This document shows positions 34,748 to 43,830 of a stretch of 45,425 nt of DNA, piece by piece. The notes beneath the pieces were generated by a model. The model was not told the origin of the DNA. It was given only the letters and a program-made list of their open reading frames with translations, and made no database searches. The translations under genes and the position numbers were made by a program. The stretch covers positions 1 through 45,425 of the forward strand of contig JAABTS010000028.1 in the NCBI GenBank assembly GCA_011389735.1, written 5' to 3'. How positions within the stretch are numbered: the stretch's first letter is position 1; every line of letters begins with the position of its first letter. This stretch comes from Desulfobacteraceae bacterium (lineage in GTDB: Bacteria; Desulfobacterota; Desulfobacteria; Desulfobacterales; JAABTS01).

Positions 34748-35659
34748 TTATTCTGAAAATCGTTTTAGCTGATTTTTCGAGAATTTCCATTCCGGTGTAA
34801 TCAGAGTTTCGCCGAAATTGGAACGATACCAGGGATCCAACCGGTCGTTTGCCGGATTTTTGAGTATATGGATTTGTTGAGCGGGCATATAGCTTTGGGC
34901 GGTTAAAAAAACGGATTTTCCGGTTTTCCGGTTTTCCGCCATATCCACGATGATCACCGCGTGGCCGGGAAATCCGCCCTGTATAAACACATCCCCGATC
35001 GTCATGTCTTTTCGATGGGCCTTTATCATTTCCCGTTCCAGCGAATAGCTGCCGGCGTACATGAAAATCGTGTCCAGATAAGATCTGAAATTGGAATAAC
35101 TCGAATCCGGTGCGGCGGATTTTCGAAACCGGACGCTATTCCCCTTGACCACGGGCCGGAATCCCGCCGCCCATTTATCGAACCGGATCCGGTCTCCGCT
35201 GGTGAAATTGAATGCAATCCGCTCGTAAGATCCGATTGCGAATAAAAATTCAGATCTCAATCTAATAACCGCATCGGCGCATTGCTGGAGGTTTTTTTCA
35301 CCTGTGTCGATATCGATAACCGAATGATGAGCGGATTGATTCGCTTTCAAAGCGCCGTTGTATAGATAGACCGGCGTTCCAGGAGCTTTCAGCGGCAAAT
35401 GTCTCAGCCATCGGCCGAAACCATCGGCGCCGATTCTTTCATACCCCGTAGGAGTGGCGATACGGTTGATAATCGCCTGATCCGGATCGAATCGTTCCAT
35501 CCACGAATACACAGGATCGCCTGAAAAAGACGGACCACTGAACGCAACAATCAGGGCTGTAATAAAACCCCCCGCACACACGATTCGACAACACAAGAAC
35601 CTTCGCCGGATCGTCATCCATAACCAATTCAAGAACCGCAAACATTTTCTCTGTTTCAT
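34748..35659 (-). CDS. DUF4846-containing exported protein
   Basis: About 303 residues from MKQRKCLRF, chosen because its ATG overlaps the upstream stop as ATGA; the frame is open further but would run into that gene. There is a basic start and a hydrophobic segment (IVCAGGFITALIVAFSGPSFS). The body has IDIDTGEKNLQQCADAVIRLRSE, GDRIRFDKW and the C-terminal DPWYRSNFGETLITPEWKF blocks of DUF4846. The function is unknown. It is last of the envelope-type operon. Confidence 0.85.
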   Translation of the reverse strand: MKQRKCLRFLNWLWMTIRRRFLCCRIVCAGGFITALIVAFSGPSFSGDPVYSWMERFDPDQAIINRIATPTGYERIGADGFGRWLRHLPLKAPGTPVYLYNGALKANQSAHHSVIDIDTGEKNLQQCADAVIRLRSEFLFAIGSYERIAFNFTSGDRIRFDKWAAGFRPVVKGNSVRFRKSAAPDSSYSNFRSYLDTIFMYAGSYSLEREMIKAHRKDMTIGDVFIQGGFPGHAVIIVDMAENRKTGKSVFLTAQSYMPAQQIHILKNPANDRLDPWYRSNFGETLITPEWKFSKNQLKRFSE

Positions 35660-36468
35660 AAAGCCAGCACCAGCAGGCCGAATGGAAGAAAGAAAACAAA
35701 CCACAACACAAGCCATCTCCGTTCATAATACCATATAACCCCCTGGCCGCCCAGCACCACCATGGATCCGGTAAAGCGGTCATGAAGGCCCTGCTTGTTT
35801 TTGCTGAACATTATCAACATGAACAATAGAAACAGAGGTGGTATAAATTGCAATATCTTCAGGCAATTTCGAATCAGAGCGGACGTGAATGAAATGGGTT
35901 GCCCGTAATTGTCGATCACTTTGAAATCAAGCGCTATTTTGCCCAAAGATCCTTGAAACCGGGACGCCTCCATAATCGACCAGTATAGAAGCATAAATAT
36001 AACAAAAAAGACCGTCAATACGATTTTTCCGACAAGGAGCATGTCTTCCTGATTTTGAAAATAGACCGTAAACCGTGCGATAGGTCTCGAAAAGAGAGCT
36101 AAAAGGAACAAAAGCGGTAGAACATCGATAACATATTGAAAGCATCGCCACCAAAACCCAACGTGTTTCAAAAATATCTGGTTTGGATTATCGCTCCGAA
36201 TTACGTTCTGAATATAATCGTTAATATAAGACCAGAAATCGTATTCTTCTATGTTGACGGCCTTACTCGAATATTTTCCGTTGTTGTTCAGCGGTTTGGC
36301 GGTTTTTTGGGAAGCCGTTGGATGAATTTCCGGGGCGCCCCGACGCCGGCCGCCGTTTCCGGACGGAATGATCATCGCCGTTTTGCATTCGGGGCAGCAT
36401 CCTTTCTTTCCACGGGCGTCATCTTTGGCCTTCAAGGATTTACCGCAATTAGGACAATTCAATTTCAT
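35656..36468 (-). CDS. Zinc-ribbon and RDD-family membrane protein
   Basis: About 270 residues. The N terminus is a zinc ribbon (MKLNCPNCGKSLKAKDDARG, KGCCPECKT); starts at 36480 or 36495 are also possible and none has a clearly spaced ribosome site. A polar linker leads to an RDD domain with about four membrane helices (FQYVIDVLPLLFLLALF; QGSLGKIALDFKV; NCLKILQFIPPLFLLFM). RDD proteins are implicated in ion transport, but the function here is unknown. It is translationally coupled (ATGA) to the DUF4846 gene. Confidence 0.85.
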   Translation of the reverse strand: MKLNCPNCGKSLKAKDDARGKKGCCPECKTAMIIPSGNGGRRRGAPEIHPTASQKTAKPLNNNGKYSSKAVNIEEYDFWSYINDYIQNVIRSDNPNQIFLKHVGFWWRCFQYVIDVLPLLFLLALFSRPIARFTVYFQNQEDMLLVGKIVLTVFFVIFMLLYWSIMEASRFQGSLGKIALDFKVIDNYGQPISFTSALIRNCLKILQFIPPLFLLFMLIMFSKNKQGLHDRFTGSMVVLGGQGVIWYYERRWLVLWFVFFLPFGLLVLAL

Positions 36469-36605
36469 TATATGTTTCATCTCCGATTTTTCCATACCCG
36501 ATTTTTTCCACGGAAACCAGAGGGAAGTCAATGGGGGGCGCCGCGTATTGGAGGCGGGGAATATCCTACTTTTATACAGGCAAAGAAAAAAAGGTGTCGT
36601 CTATT

Positions 36606-38576
36606 TTAACGGTATTTCGGTTCAGACCCCTTGATAAATAGTGCGGAAACGGAACCAGGCGCGTCTTCCGGCGTTCTTTCGCCAGTGTCAGGATCAATGG
36701 GAACCCGAACGACATTGTCGGGTGTGTCGAAATAGCGAAAAGATTCCTTTGCTGTCGCCGTCCGCATAAAATCGATCCAGATCGGCAGCGCGGATCGCGA
36801 CCCGGTTTCAAATTTTCCCAATGATCGATATTCGTCTCTCCCCACCCATACGCCTGCGGCGACGCCCGGTGAAAAACCGATAAACCATGCGTCTTTATAA
36901 TCATTTGTGGTTCCGGTTTTACCGCCGATAGTTTTATTTAAAACCTGAGCCGCCCGGCCCGTGCCTTCCTTGACCACCCCTTCGAGCATGTTCGTGACCA
37001 CAGCGGCGCCTTCACGGGACATGGCGATCGCTTTTTCCGGTCCGGCGCGCCAGATCGTGCGGCCCTTGTTATCGCTTATCTCGACGATCCCGAAAGGTTC
37101 AATCCGTTTCCCCTGACGGGGAAAAACGGAATAAGCGGCCGTCATTTCAAGCAGGGAGCACCCGGATGCGCCAAGAGCCAAAGACAGATACGGAGTTAAA
37201 GGTGATTCGACGCCCATCGATTTCGCAAACCGGATCACCGATTCCGGCCCCAGGGAATCAATCAGCCTGACGGCCGGTATGTTCTTGGAAAGGCTTAGCG
37301 CTTTTCTCAACGTGATTTCCCCTGAAAAAGTTTCGGAAAAATTCTTGGGCAACCAGTCTTCTCCCGTTTTGGATCCCTTGAATACTACAGGCGCATCCAG
37401 AATCGTTTTGTTCTGAGGGATATTCCGTTCGATAGCGCAGGCGTAAACGATCGGTTTGAACGCCGAACCCGGTTGCCGTTTTGCGTTCACCGCACGATTG
37501 AACCGAGTTTTTTCGTAATCGCCGCCGCCGACCATGGACAGAATCGCGCCTGTCTGGACATCGATGGCGACCAGAGCCGCCTGGGGCTCCGGTTCGGCGT
37601 TCCCTCTATCCGCCATTCGTTTTTCAAGTTCCTCCAGGCCCTCTGTTATGGCCTTTTCAGCGGCGTCCTGAAGTCTCATGGACAGGGTTGTATGTATATT
37701 CAAGCCGCCTTTGTAAAGCAATGAAGATCCCAGCAGATCCTGTAATTCGGATTCCATGTAATCCGTGATATAGTCAACGAAATAGCCCGCCTTGATAGAT
37801 TTTCCGGAGTTGGGATTCAGCCGGAGCGGTTCATCGGCGGCTTCACGATATTCGGCCTTGCTGATAGCGCCGACGGCAAGCATTTGCTTGAGAACGATAT
37901 TCCGCCGCCTGACGGCCAATTCCGGATTAACGAGCGGCGAGTATCGCGACGGGAGCCTCGGCATGGCCGCAATGAGCGCACATTCGCCAAGGGAAAGCGA
38001 TTCAACGGACTTATCGAAAAAAATACGGGCCGCCGACTTGACTCCATAAGCCCCGCTCCCAAAATAAACTTGATTCAAATATAGTTCCAGAATCTCATCT
38101 TTAGTGTAACGTTTTTCGAGCTGAAGAGCCAGAACCGCTTCTCGAATTTTTCGAATGAGCGTTTTTTCCGGAGTTAGAAACAGAGTCTTGGCGAGCTGCT
38201 GGGTAATGGTGCTGGCGCCTTCCACAAAACCGCCGGCCCGAATATCCGCCAGCAGAGCCCGGGCCACGCCCTTGATATCGATCCCCGGATGAGTATGGAA
38301 TTTGCGGTCTTCCATTGTCAACAAAGCGGTTTGCAATTCGGCGGGGATCTCTTCGAGCGGAATCGGATCGCGTTTTTTGGTGTACAGTTCAGCCAGCACG
38401 ATTTTTTCCCGCGAATATATCCGGGTGATCATGGATGGGCTGAAATCCTCCAGAGACCTTATTTCCGGAAGATCATGAATCAGTGCTATATAGGCTCCTG
38501 CAGCGCCGCCGCACAGCGCGCCGCCGATCAACACCATAATAAAAGGGGCGATACGCTTGAATCGTTTTGAATTCAT
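36606..38576 (-). CDS. Penicillin-binding protein 1A (bifunctional peptidoglycan synthase)
   Basis: 656 residues with one N-terminal membrane anchor. The glycosyltransferase domain shows TMEDRKFHTHPGIDIKGVAR, ASTITQQLAKTLFL and ELYLNQVYFGSGAYGV. The transpeptidase domain has the active-site Ser in GSAFKPIVY, then SKN (SLSKNIPAV) and KTGTTND. It polymerises glycan strands and cross-links peptides in the periplasm. The gene begins 21 bases after the stop of the 1362-residue membrane protein, so the two are probably co-transcribed. Confidence 0.96.
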   Translation of the reverse strand: MNSKRFKRIAPFIMVLIGGALCGGAAGAYIALIHDLPEIRSLEDFSPSMITRIYSREKIVLAELYTKKRDPIPLEEIPAELQTALLTMEDRKFHTHPGIDIKGVARALLADIRAGGFVEGASTITQQLAKTLFLTPEKTLIRKIREAVLALQLEKRYTKDEILELYLNQVYFGSGAYGVKSAARIFFDKSVESLSLGECALIAAMPRLPSRYSPLVNPELAVRRRNIVLKQMLAVGAISKAEYREAADEPLRLNPNSGKSIKAGYFVDYITDYMESELQDLLGSSLLYKGGLNIHTTLSMRLQDAAEKAITEGLEELEKRMADRGNAEPEPQAALVAIDVQTGAILSMVGGGDYEKTRFNRAVNAKRQPGSAFKPIVYACAIERNIPQNKTILDAPVVFKGSKTGEDWLPKNFSETFSGEITLRKALSLSKNIPAVRLIDSLGPESVIRFAKSMGVESPLTPYLSLALGASGCSLLEMTAAYSVFPRQGKRIEPFGIVEISDNKGRTIWRAGPEKAIAMSREGAAVVTNMLEGVVKEGTGRAAQVLNKTIGGKTGTTNDYKDAWFIGFSPGVAAGVWVGRDEYRSLGKFETGSRSALPIWIDFMRTATAKESFRYFDTPDNVVRVPIDPDTGERTPEDAPGSVSALFIKGSEPKYR

Positions 38577-38597
38577 TCTAAAAATATAATCATGTGG

Positions 38598-41500
38598 TCA
38601 AGTTTTTTCATCCCCGGCATCTTCAGTCTTGTCGTCCGGAAGGGGCGGAGGCGATGTTTGCTTTTTTTTTCGTTTCCATTTTTTCCAGACGCCTCCCGAA
38701 CTGAAGCATTCCCATGCCCATCGAATCCATTTCAAAAGAGAGACCGCCAGCCAGAGCGCCCAAAGCAACATAAGAATACGGTACACGAGCATGGGCAGGA
38801 CAAAAGCCCAGGGGGCGGGCATGGAGCCGTCGATTCGATCCTGAAACCATCGCAATGTGAAATCGCTGGATCCGTTTCCGGATATCTGCATGTAGGGAAC
38901 TCCAAGCAGTCCGTTTTCGATTGCCTGATAAAGCGCCAGGGCCGCCGCGACCGTCCATGCCGCGATCAGCAATTGGGTAAAATTAAAGGCGAAAAATCCC
39001 CGATCCGCTTCCCGCTGTCCTTTTCTCCACGCCAGCACGAGAAACCACCCCACTACGATCAAGGCGACAACGGGATAGACCTGGGTCAGGCCAAGGCTGA
39101 GCAGCAGCCAGTGATGAAATTTCAGGGGCGTCAAGCGCACTTTTCCCAGTGCGAAAGCCGCCAGAAGGATCACCGCCAGGTAGCTCCAGAATAAAACGGC
39201 GGGGCCTAAAACAGGGCCGTGAGTCCATATAATCCAACGGTTTCCGGGCATATGGAAGGTGATATCGACATTGGCCGCTTTTTCACCGATATCGACATGA
39301 GGCGCACGGATTAAAAACGAGAAGCGTGACGGTTGGTTCCATTCGAGCAACACATTTGACGATCCCGGCGCAAGCGATATGGATACGGCTCCGCCCTCCC
39401 CGCGAATAGGTTTTCTTTTTCCATTGATTTTCAACACCTGAACACGGGCGGACGGATCCAATGTTATTGTATGGCTTTGACCTTGTGTGGTTCTAAAGAC
39501 TGCGTTCAGCACCCCTCTATTGAATCGGAGACCGGGCGTCCATTCAAGATCCGCGGAATCGATCGTGAGTATACGGCCGGGCGCCGGTTTGGGTTTGGAT
39601 ATCCGGATATGGACTGTTTCGCCGGGCCATGGCCGCCATTCGGGCCGCCGGAGGCCGCTTTCATCCTGATGATGAATGACGGTGACGCCTGAAAATTCAC
39701 AATGCCATATAGGGCTTGCGTCGAGTGTCCAGGTTTCGGTCCAGGGTTTATTTTCAGGAGCCGTAAGCACGATTTCCGGATCGATTCGCATAACGCCCCC
39801 CCAGGAAATTTTTCTGACGCCCGCGTCCATATTGATCTGCGCCGCATGTTCATGAACCCGGATATTTTCCGACGTCACCGACTCTCCTTTCAGCAGGGGA
39901 ACAGATACGGAGGCCGGAACCGCGTCCGTTGTCAGTCTTTCGACAGTGGTTTCCACCCCCCATGTCAATCCAAGGCGCAATACCCGTTTTACGTGAAAAA
40001 AGGGAGCGAATTCCGTAACGCCGTTTTCCTCGAAATCCCGCCCGGCCTGCTGTTGCCGGATGAATTGTACGCCGGATTCGACGGTACCTTCCGGGGATAC
40101 GCCGGTCACTTCCCATCCTTCGGCTCGCACTTCAGCCATGCGCGGTTTGAGCGGAACCGAAACGCGGATAACATTTTCCGATCCGGCCGCCCCGCTCATG
40201 ATCACCGTATGAATCCCCTCGGGAACCAGTCCCCAAAGAATCCCCTGGTTATCTCTCATAAGCCCTTCCGCGGGTCGATTATCGATAAGCACGGTTTGAG
40301 GCGTCCATGCGTCCAAGGATCCCGGGAACGGAACCGCTGTTTCCACGGCCGTATGAATTTTCATATGCACGTTCAAAGTATCAGGATTGATTTCAAAAGT
40401 CATCCGGTTCATATCGGCGCAATACGGCAGGCAATCCGGAGGGGCGAGCAACCTGTCGCGCATTTGATTCAATATCTCGGGAGGCGGAACCTCTGATGCA
40501 AGCGCCGTATGATGTCCGGCGAGGACGCCAAAAATTACGATCGCCGCCACAATAGACGCGTTCCGGACTCCTGAAAAGGAAGCCGAGATATTGCGCCGGT
40601 CAATCAGTCCGTAAATCATGAGCGCCAAAAGGATAATCCGTGAAAAAGCCAGAATCATATTTATTGACGGGGACAGAAGCCATAAGCGAATTTTTTGATC
40701 GCTTTCCACAGGACCGTTCCATTTCATTGACATGGTTCTCCATCGCCAGGTGGGTAGACCGGGGCCGGTTTGAATCAGGGCGTCCGGATCATGTTCAAAC
40801 AGGGTTTCACGTTTTTCGGACTCTTGAACAGCCTGAGGCGCACCGAGCTTCCTGCTGTACGATTTTGGCATCTGATCCGCCTCGTAATCAAGAGCGCCGG
40901 CTTTCATTTGAACATTCGGAGCCATGCCGCAGCCCATTGTCGGTAGAAGGGATGTACGGTAATAGTGTCCCGCAGGTTCCAGTTGAGGGTAAATCCCCCA
41001 TCTAGCCTGCTGGACCATGAAGGTTACCGAAATTGTCGCGAGTACGATAATCGAACAAAGCGCCCAAAATTTGATAATTCGTCTTATCCGGCCTTCCGGA
41101 ATGACTTTCATGAGCGCCAGGGCCGCCAGGATATGAAGGAAAACCAGCCGGGGAGCATCGATTTCATGGTAAATGAGAATCATGGCCGCCAGGGTGATGA
41201 GACCCCATGCGGCGTTGCGGAGCTTATAAACTGAAATGGCGATGATCAGCACGATGAAAAGATCGAGAAGGGTCCAGCGTTGAAACCAGGTTCCAGGCGC
41301 AATATCCACGCCGGACGCAGTGAACAGCCGCCAGCCCGGAGGCAGATTCAGAGTCGCGGACAGGGATTGAAAATCGTGATCCCATCCAACGGCGGGAACG
41401 GACTCGATACTTTTTTCATAACGGGAATCGGCCTTCAGATCGATCATACCGCGTCTGAGTTCAACTCCCGGCTTTTCGTCGCCGGCCGGATAGGTAATCA

Positions 41501-42686
41501 ACCGGTTTTCGCCGTCAACAGTGACTCGTCCCAACCTGGCCGGCGGATTCATCGCCAGATACCAATTACGGCTCACGGAGCCTGTAATATGATCTCGAAT
41601 CGTGAATCCGTCTCCATCAAAATCGAGCCAGAATGTACGTTCCAGGGCCAACCGGTCGGGAGCCGGATCAGGATCGCCGCGCCGCAGTTCTTTGATTTTT
41701 AGAGTGGTGTCCGGAGTAATTATGTAGGCGGGGTGTCGCCGCCATTCCCGAGGCAATTGGGTTCTGGACGGCTCCACGGACGGCGCCCCTTCGATTTCAA
41801 CCACCCGGAAACTGCTCCGGGCCTTGAACGACCAGATTTCCCGGCCGTATTCGCAGGGCGCGGGCCCGATGGAATACATCGGTTCCTTATAGTAGGATTC
41901 TATTCGCGCCGTCCAACGCCCGGGCCGCGCCTGAATCATCAACTCGCCGTCGCGGCTCAGCCTCGCCGGCAGAGAACTTTCCAGGCGTATAGGTTCGGTT
42001 TGGTCCGGAATAACATGATCCAGCCGAATTTCACGAGCGCCGCCGGATATCGTCATATCCACATGAGTGGTGACGCGCATGGGAATAGAATCGTCGATCA
42101 ACCGGTAAATCTTGATTTCGCGACGGTCCTCTTTGGTTTCGGGGTCGGATCGTTTCTGAAGCCATAACCGTCCGTTTTTATCCAAAATGGGCCGGTTGAC
42201 GGCTTTGCCGCCGATGTACAGCCGAATAAGACCCGATGAAGGCGGAATGCGAATCACTTCAGGAATGGTATCCCAGGCGAACGTTCCTTCAACGACATGT
42301 TTTCCGCTGTTTAGATAAATGCAAGGGACGCCGTTTCGGGATATCACCGGCGCGATGATCCCGTCCGCTATGACGGATTCAGGCTGAACGCCCGGTTCGC
42401 CGGGAAGCGGTATCCAGGTTGGGGAAAAAATCAGCCAATTTTGTTCGAACCGTCCTTCCCCGGGGCCGGCCTTTAAAATGAATTCGGAAGGCCATGCGCA
42501 TTGATAGGCGTTTCCGTCATTGTAATAGACAGGGCATCGCTTTTGTTCCTGGCCGTATAGCGTCCAGGATTTCCATTCTTCCAGTCCGGGCGGAATCTTG
42601 CCGCCGTCGCCGGACGCGGCAAGAACAGTCAATGGGATAGTCAACAGCCAACAAATTTGAATCGCTGTTCGTATAAATGTGTTCAT
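38598..42686 (-). CDS. Large multi-pass membrane protein of unknown function (1362 aa)
   Basis: Signal peptide (QICWLLTIPLTVLAAS), then a beta-rich exported domain of about 420 residues containing PVYYNDGNAYQCAWPSEF, then membrane helices at about 470-575, 685-750 and a final block about 1175-1330 (for example SYLAVILLAAFALGKV, VALIVVGWFLVLAWR, LPMLVYRILMLLWALWL). A second large beta-rich domain lies between the last two blocks, and a basic Lys-rich then acidic tail ends the protein. I recognise no catalytic motif and no named family. It leads a minus-strand operon with PBP1A, an RDD protein and a DUF4846 protein, so an envelope role is inferred. Confidence 0.85.
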   Translation of the reverse strand: MNTFIRTAIQICWLLTIPLTVLAASGDGGKIPPGLEEWKSWTLYGQEQKRCPVYYNDGNAYQCAWPSEFILKAGPGEGRFEQNWLIFSPTWIPLPGEPGVQPESVIADGIIAPVISRNGVPCIYLNSGKHVVEGTFAWDTIPEVIRIPPSSGLIRLYIGGKAVNRPILDKNGRLWLQKRSDPETKEDRREIKIYRLIDDSIPMRVTTHVDMTISGGAREIRLDHVIPDQTEPIRLESSLPARLSRDGELMIQARPGRWTARIESYYKEPMYSIGPAPCEYGREIWSFKARSSFRVVEIEGAPSVEPSRTQLPREWRRHPAYIITPDTTLKIKELRRGDPDPAPDRLALERTFWLDFDGDGFTIRDHITGSVSRNWYLAMNPPARLGRVTVDGENRLITYPAGDEKPGVELRRGMIDLKADSRYEKSIESVPAVGWDHDFQSLSATLNLPPGWRLFTASGVDIAPGTWFQRWTLLDLFIVLIIAISVYKLRNAAWGLITLAAMILIYHEIDAPRLVFLHILAALALMKVIPEGRIRRIIKFWALCSIIVLATISVTFMVQQARWGIYPQLEPAGHYYRTSLLPTMGCGMAPNVQMKAGALDYEADQMPKSYSRKLGAPQAVQESEKRETLFEHDPDALIQTGPGLPTWRWRTMSMKWNGPVESDQKIRLWLLSPSINMILAFSRIILLALMIYGLIDRRNISASFSGVRNASIVAAIVIFGVLAGHHTALASEVPPPEILNQMRDRLLAPPDCLPYCADMNRMTFEINPDTLNVHMKIHTAVETAVPFPGSLDAWTPQTVLIDNRPAEGLMRDNQGILWGLVPEGIHTVIMSGAAGSENVIRVSVPLKPRMAEVRAEGWEVTGVSPEGTVESGVQFIRQQQAGRDFEENGVTEFAPFFHVKRVLRLGLTWGVETTVERLTTDAVPASVSVPLLKGESVTSENIRVHEHAAQINMDAGVRKISWGGVMRIDPEIVLTAPENKPWTETWTLDASPIWHCEFSGVTVIHHQDESGLRRPEWRPWPGETVHIRISKPKPAPGRILTIDSADLEWTPGLRFNRGVLNAVFRTTQGQSHTITLDPSARVQVLKINGKRKPIRGEGGAVSISLAPGSSNVLLEWNQPSRFSFLIRAPHVDIGEKAANVDITFHMPGNRWIIWTHGPVLGPAVLFWSYLAVILLAAFALGKVRLTPLKFHHWLLLSLGLTQVYPVVALIVVGWFLVLAWRKGQREADRGFFAFNFTQLLIAAWTVAAALALYQAIENGLLGVPYMQISGNGSSDFTLRWFQDRIDGSMPAPWAFVLPMLVYRILMLLWALWLAVSLLKWIRWAWECFSSGGVWKKWKRKKKQTSPPPLPDDKTEDAGDEKT

Positions 42687-42733
42687 GTTCCCTTCCTTGA
42701 TGATAGTTTTTTCAGATGTCCCGTTTCAGGAAA

Positions 42734-42840
42734 TATAGATTTCCTGAAATCAAATTTCACTGCGTTGTCGGCCTGGGATATACGAATAGTATTATCCCAA
42801 GCCTGCCGCCTTGTGAAATTAATTTCTGAAAACCTATATA
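42734..42840 (+). repeat. ~100-bp palindromic repeat, copy 10 (closest to consensus)
   Basis: TATAGATTTCCTGAAATCAA and TTTCACTGCGTTGTCGGCC form the left half; GCCGCCTTGTGAAATTAATT and TCTGAAAACCTATA the right half. Inner stem GGGATATACGAATAGTATTATCCC. It lies in the gene-free stretch 42687-43115 between two divergent genes. Confidence 0.85.
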
Positions 42841-43056
42841 TCGTTTTTGACTCACAGTCTCTGTCGGAAAAAATTTACGGCGACTGTTTTTGCTGCTCGT
42901 ATAGCGCAATTGTGTAAAAATTCGGATAAGGTTAAATACATCCTCACTAACATGAGATGGAATTTTAAATCAAGAGAATTGAAAATATTCGGAACGAAAT
43001 AAACAACCGGCGCATCCTGCAAGGTGTGCATCAATGTTGGTCTGGTGTCAAACTCC

Positions 43057-43086
43057 TTGACAATCACTGCTTACCTAATTTAGAAT
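43057..43086 (+). promoter_or_regulatory. lepB: Candidate sigma-70 promoter of lepB
   Basis: TTGACA (43057-43062), an 18-bp spacer and TAGAAT (43081-43086), 30 bases before the lepB start. Confidence 0.5.
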
Positions 43087-43115
43087 TGAAATTTTTCAAT
43101 TAAAAGAGAGGGATA

Positions 43116-43814
43116 ATGAAAGAATCCAAAAAACAGCTCAAACATGAAGAAACCGGAATGCAGGAGGCCCCAAAGCCCCCCAAAAGCGCAATTCGTGAAA
43201 ATATGGAGGCGATTCTGGTCGCCGTTATTCTGGCTTTATTTATCAGAACATTTATCGTTCAAGCCTTTAAAATTCCTTCCGGATCAATGCAAGAAACGCT
43301 CCAGATTGGCGATCACATACTGGTCAATAAATTTATATACGGAATTAAAGTCCCGTTTCTGGATAAGACATTGATACCGGTTACAAACCCTGAACGAGAG
43401 GATATTATTGTATTCAGGTATCCGGAAGATCCCAGCAAGGACTATATTAAAAGAGTTATCGGGGTTTCAGGGGATTCCGTGGAGATCCGGAATAAAAAGG
43501 TTTATGTGAACGGTCAACCGCTGAACGGCGAATATGCTGTTTTTAAAGACCCTCATGTACGCTCTCCAGGTTTGGATCCGAGAGATAATCTGCCCGTTTT
43601 TAAAGTACCTCCCGAATCTCTTTTTGTGATGGGAGACAATCGGGACAACAGCCATGACAGCAGGTATTGGGGGTTTGTCAGTCTCGATGAAGTTCGAGGC
43701 GAAGCGTTTATGATTTACTGGTCCTGGGATAGCGAACACTTTCCCGGCGGGTTGAAATGGTTCCAGTTATGGAAATGGGTCAGATGGAACAGATTGTGTG
43801 ACATATTGGAATGA
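43116..43814 (+). CDS. lepB: Signal peptidase I
   Basis: 232 residues. An N-terminal cytoplasmic stretch is followed by one membrane helix (AILVAVILALFIRTFIVQAF) and the catalytic Ser in KIPSGSMQETL; the general-base Lys is in SKDYIKRVIGVSGD, and the box MGDNRDNSHDSRYWG is intact. It removes signal peptides at the inner membrane. The ribosome site is AGAGAGGGAT. It overlaps or abuts the following regulator gene. Confidence 0.97.
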   Translation: MKESKKQLKHEETGMQEAPKPPKSAIRENMEAILVAVILALFIRTFIVQAFKIPSGSMQETLQIGDHILVNKFIYGIKVPFLDKTLIPVTNPEREDIIVFRYPEDPSKDYIKRVIGVSGDSVEIRNKKVYVNGQPLNGEYAVFKDPHVRSPGLDPRDNLPVFKVPPESLFVMGDNRDNSHDSRYWGFVSLDEVRGEAFMIYWSWDSEHFPGGLKWFQLWKWVRWNRLCDILE

Positions 43815-43830
43815 TACCGGAGAAAATCAA

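Noticed and set aside
38592-42167. Several plus-strand open frames opposite the 1362-aa protein
   Set aside because: They have no domain signal or ribosome sites and are explained by the high GC third-position bias of the minus-strand gene.
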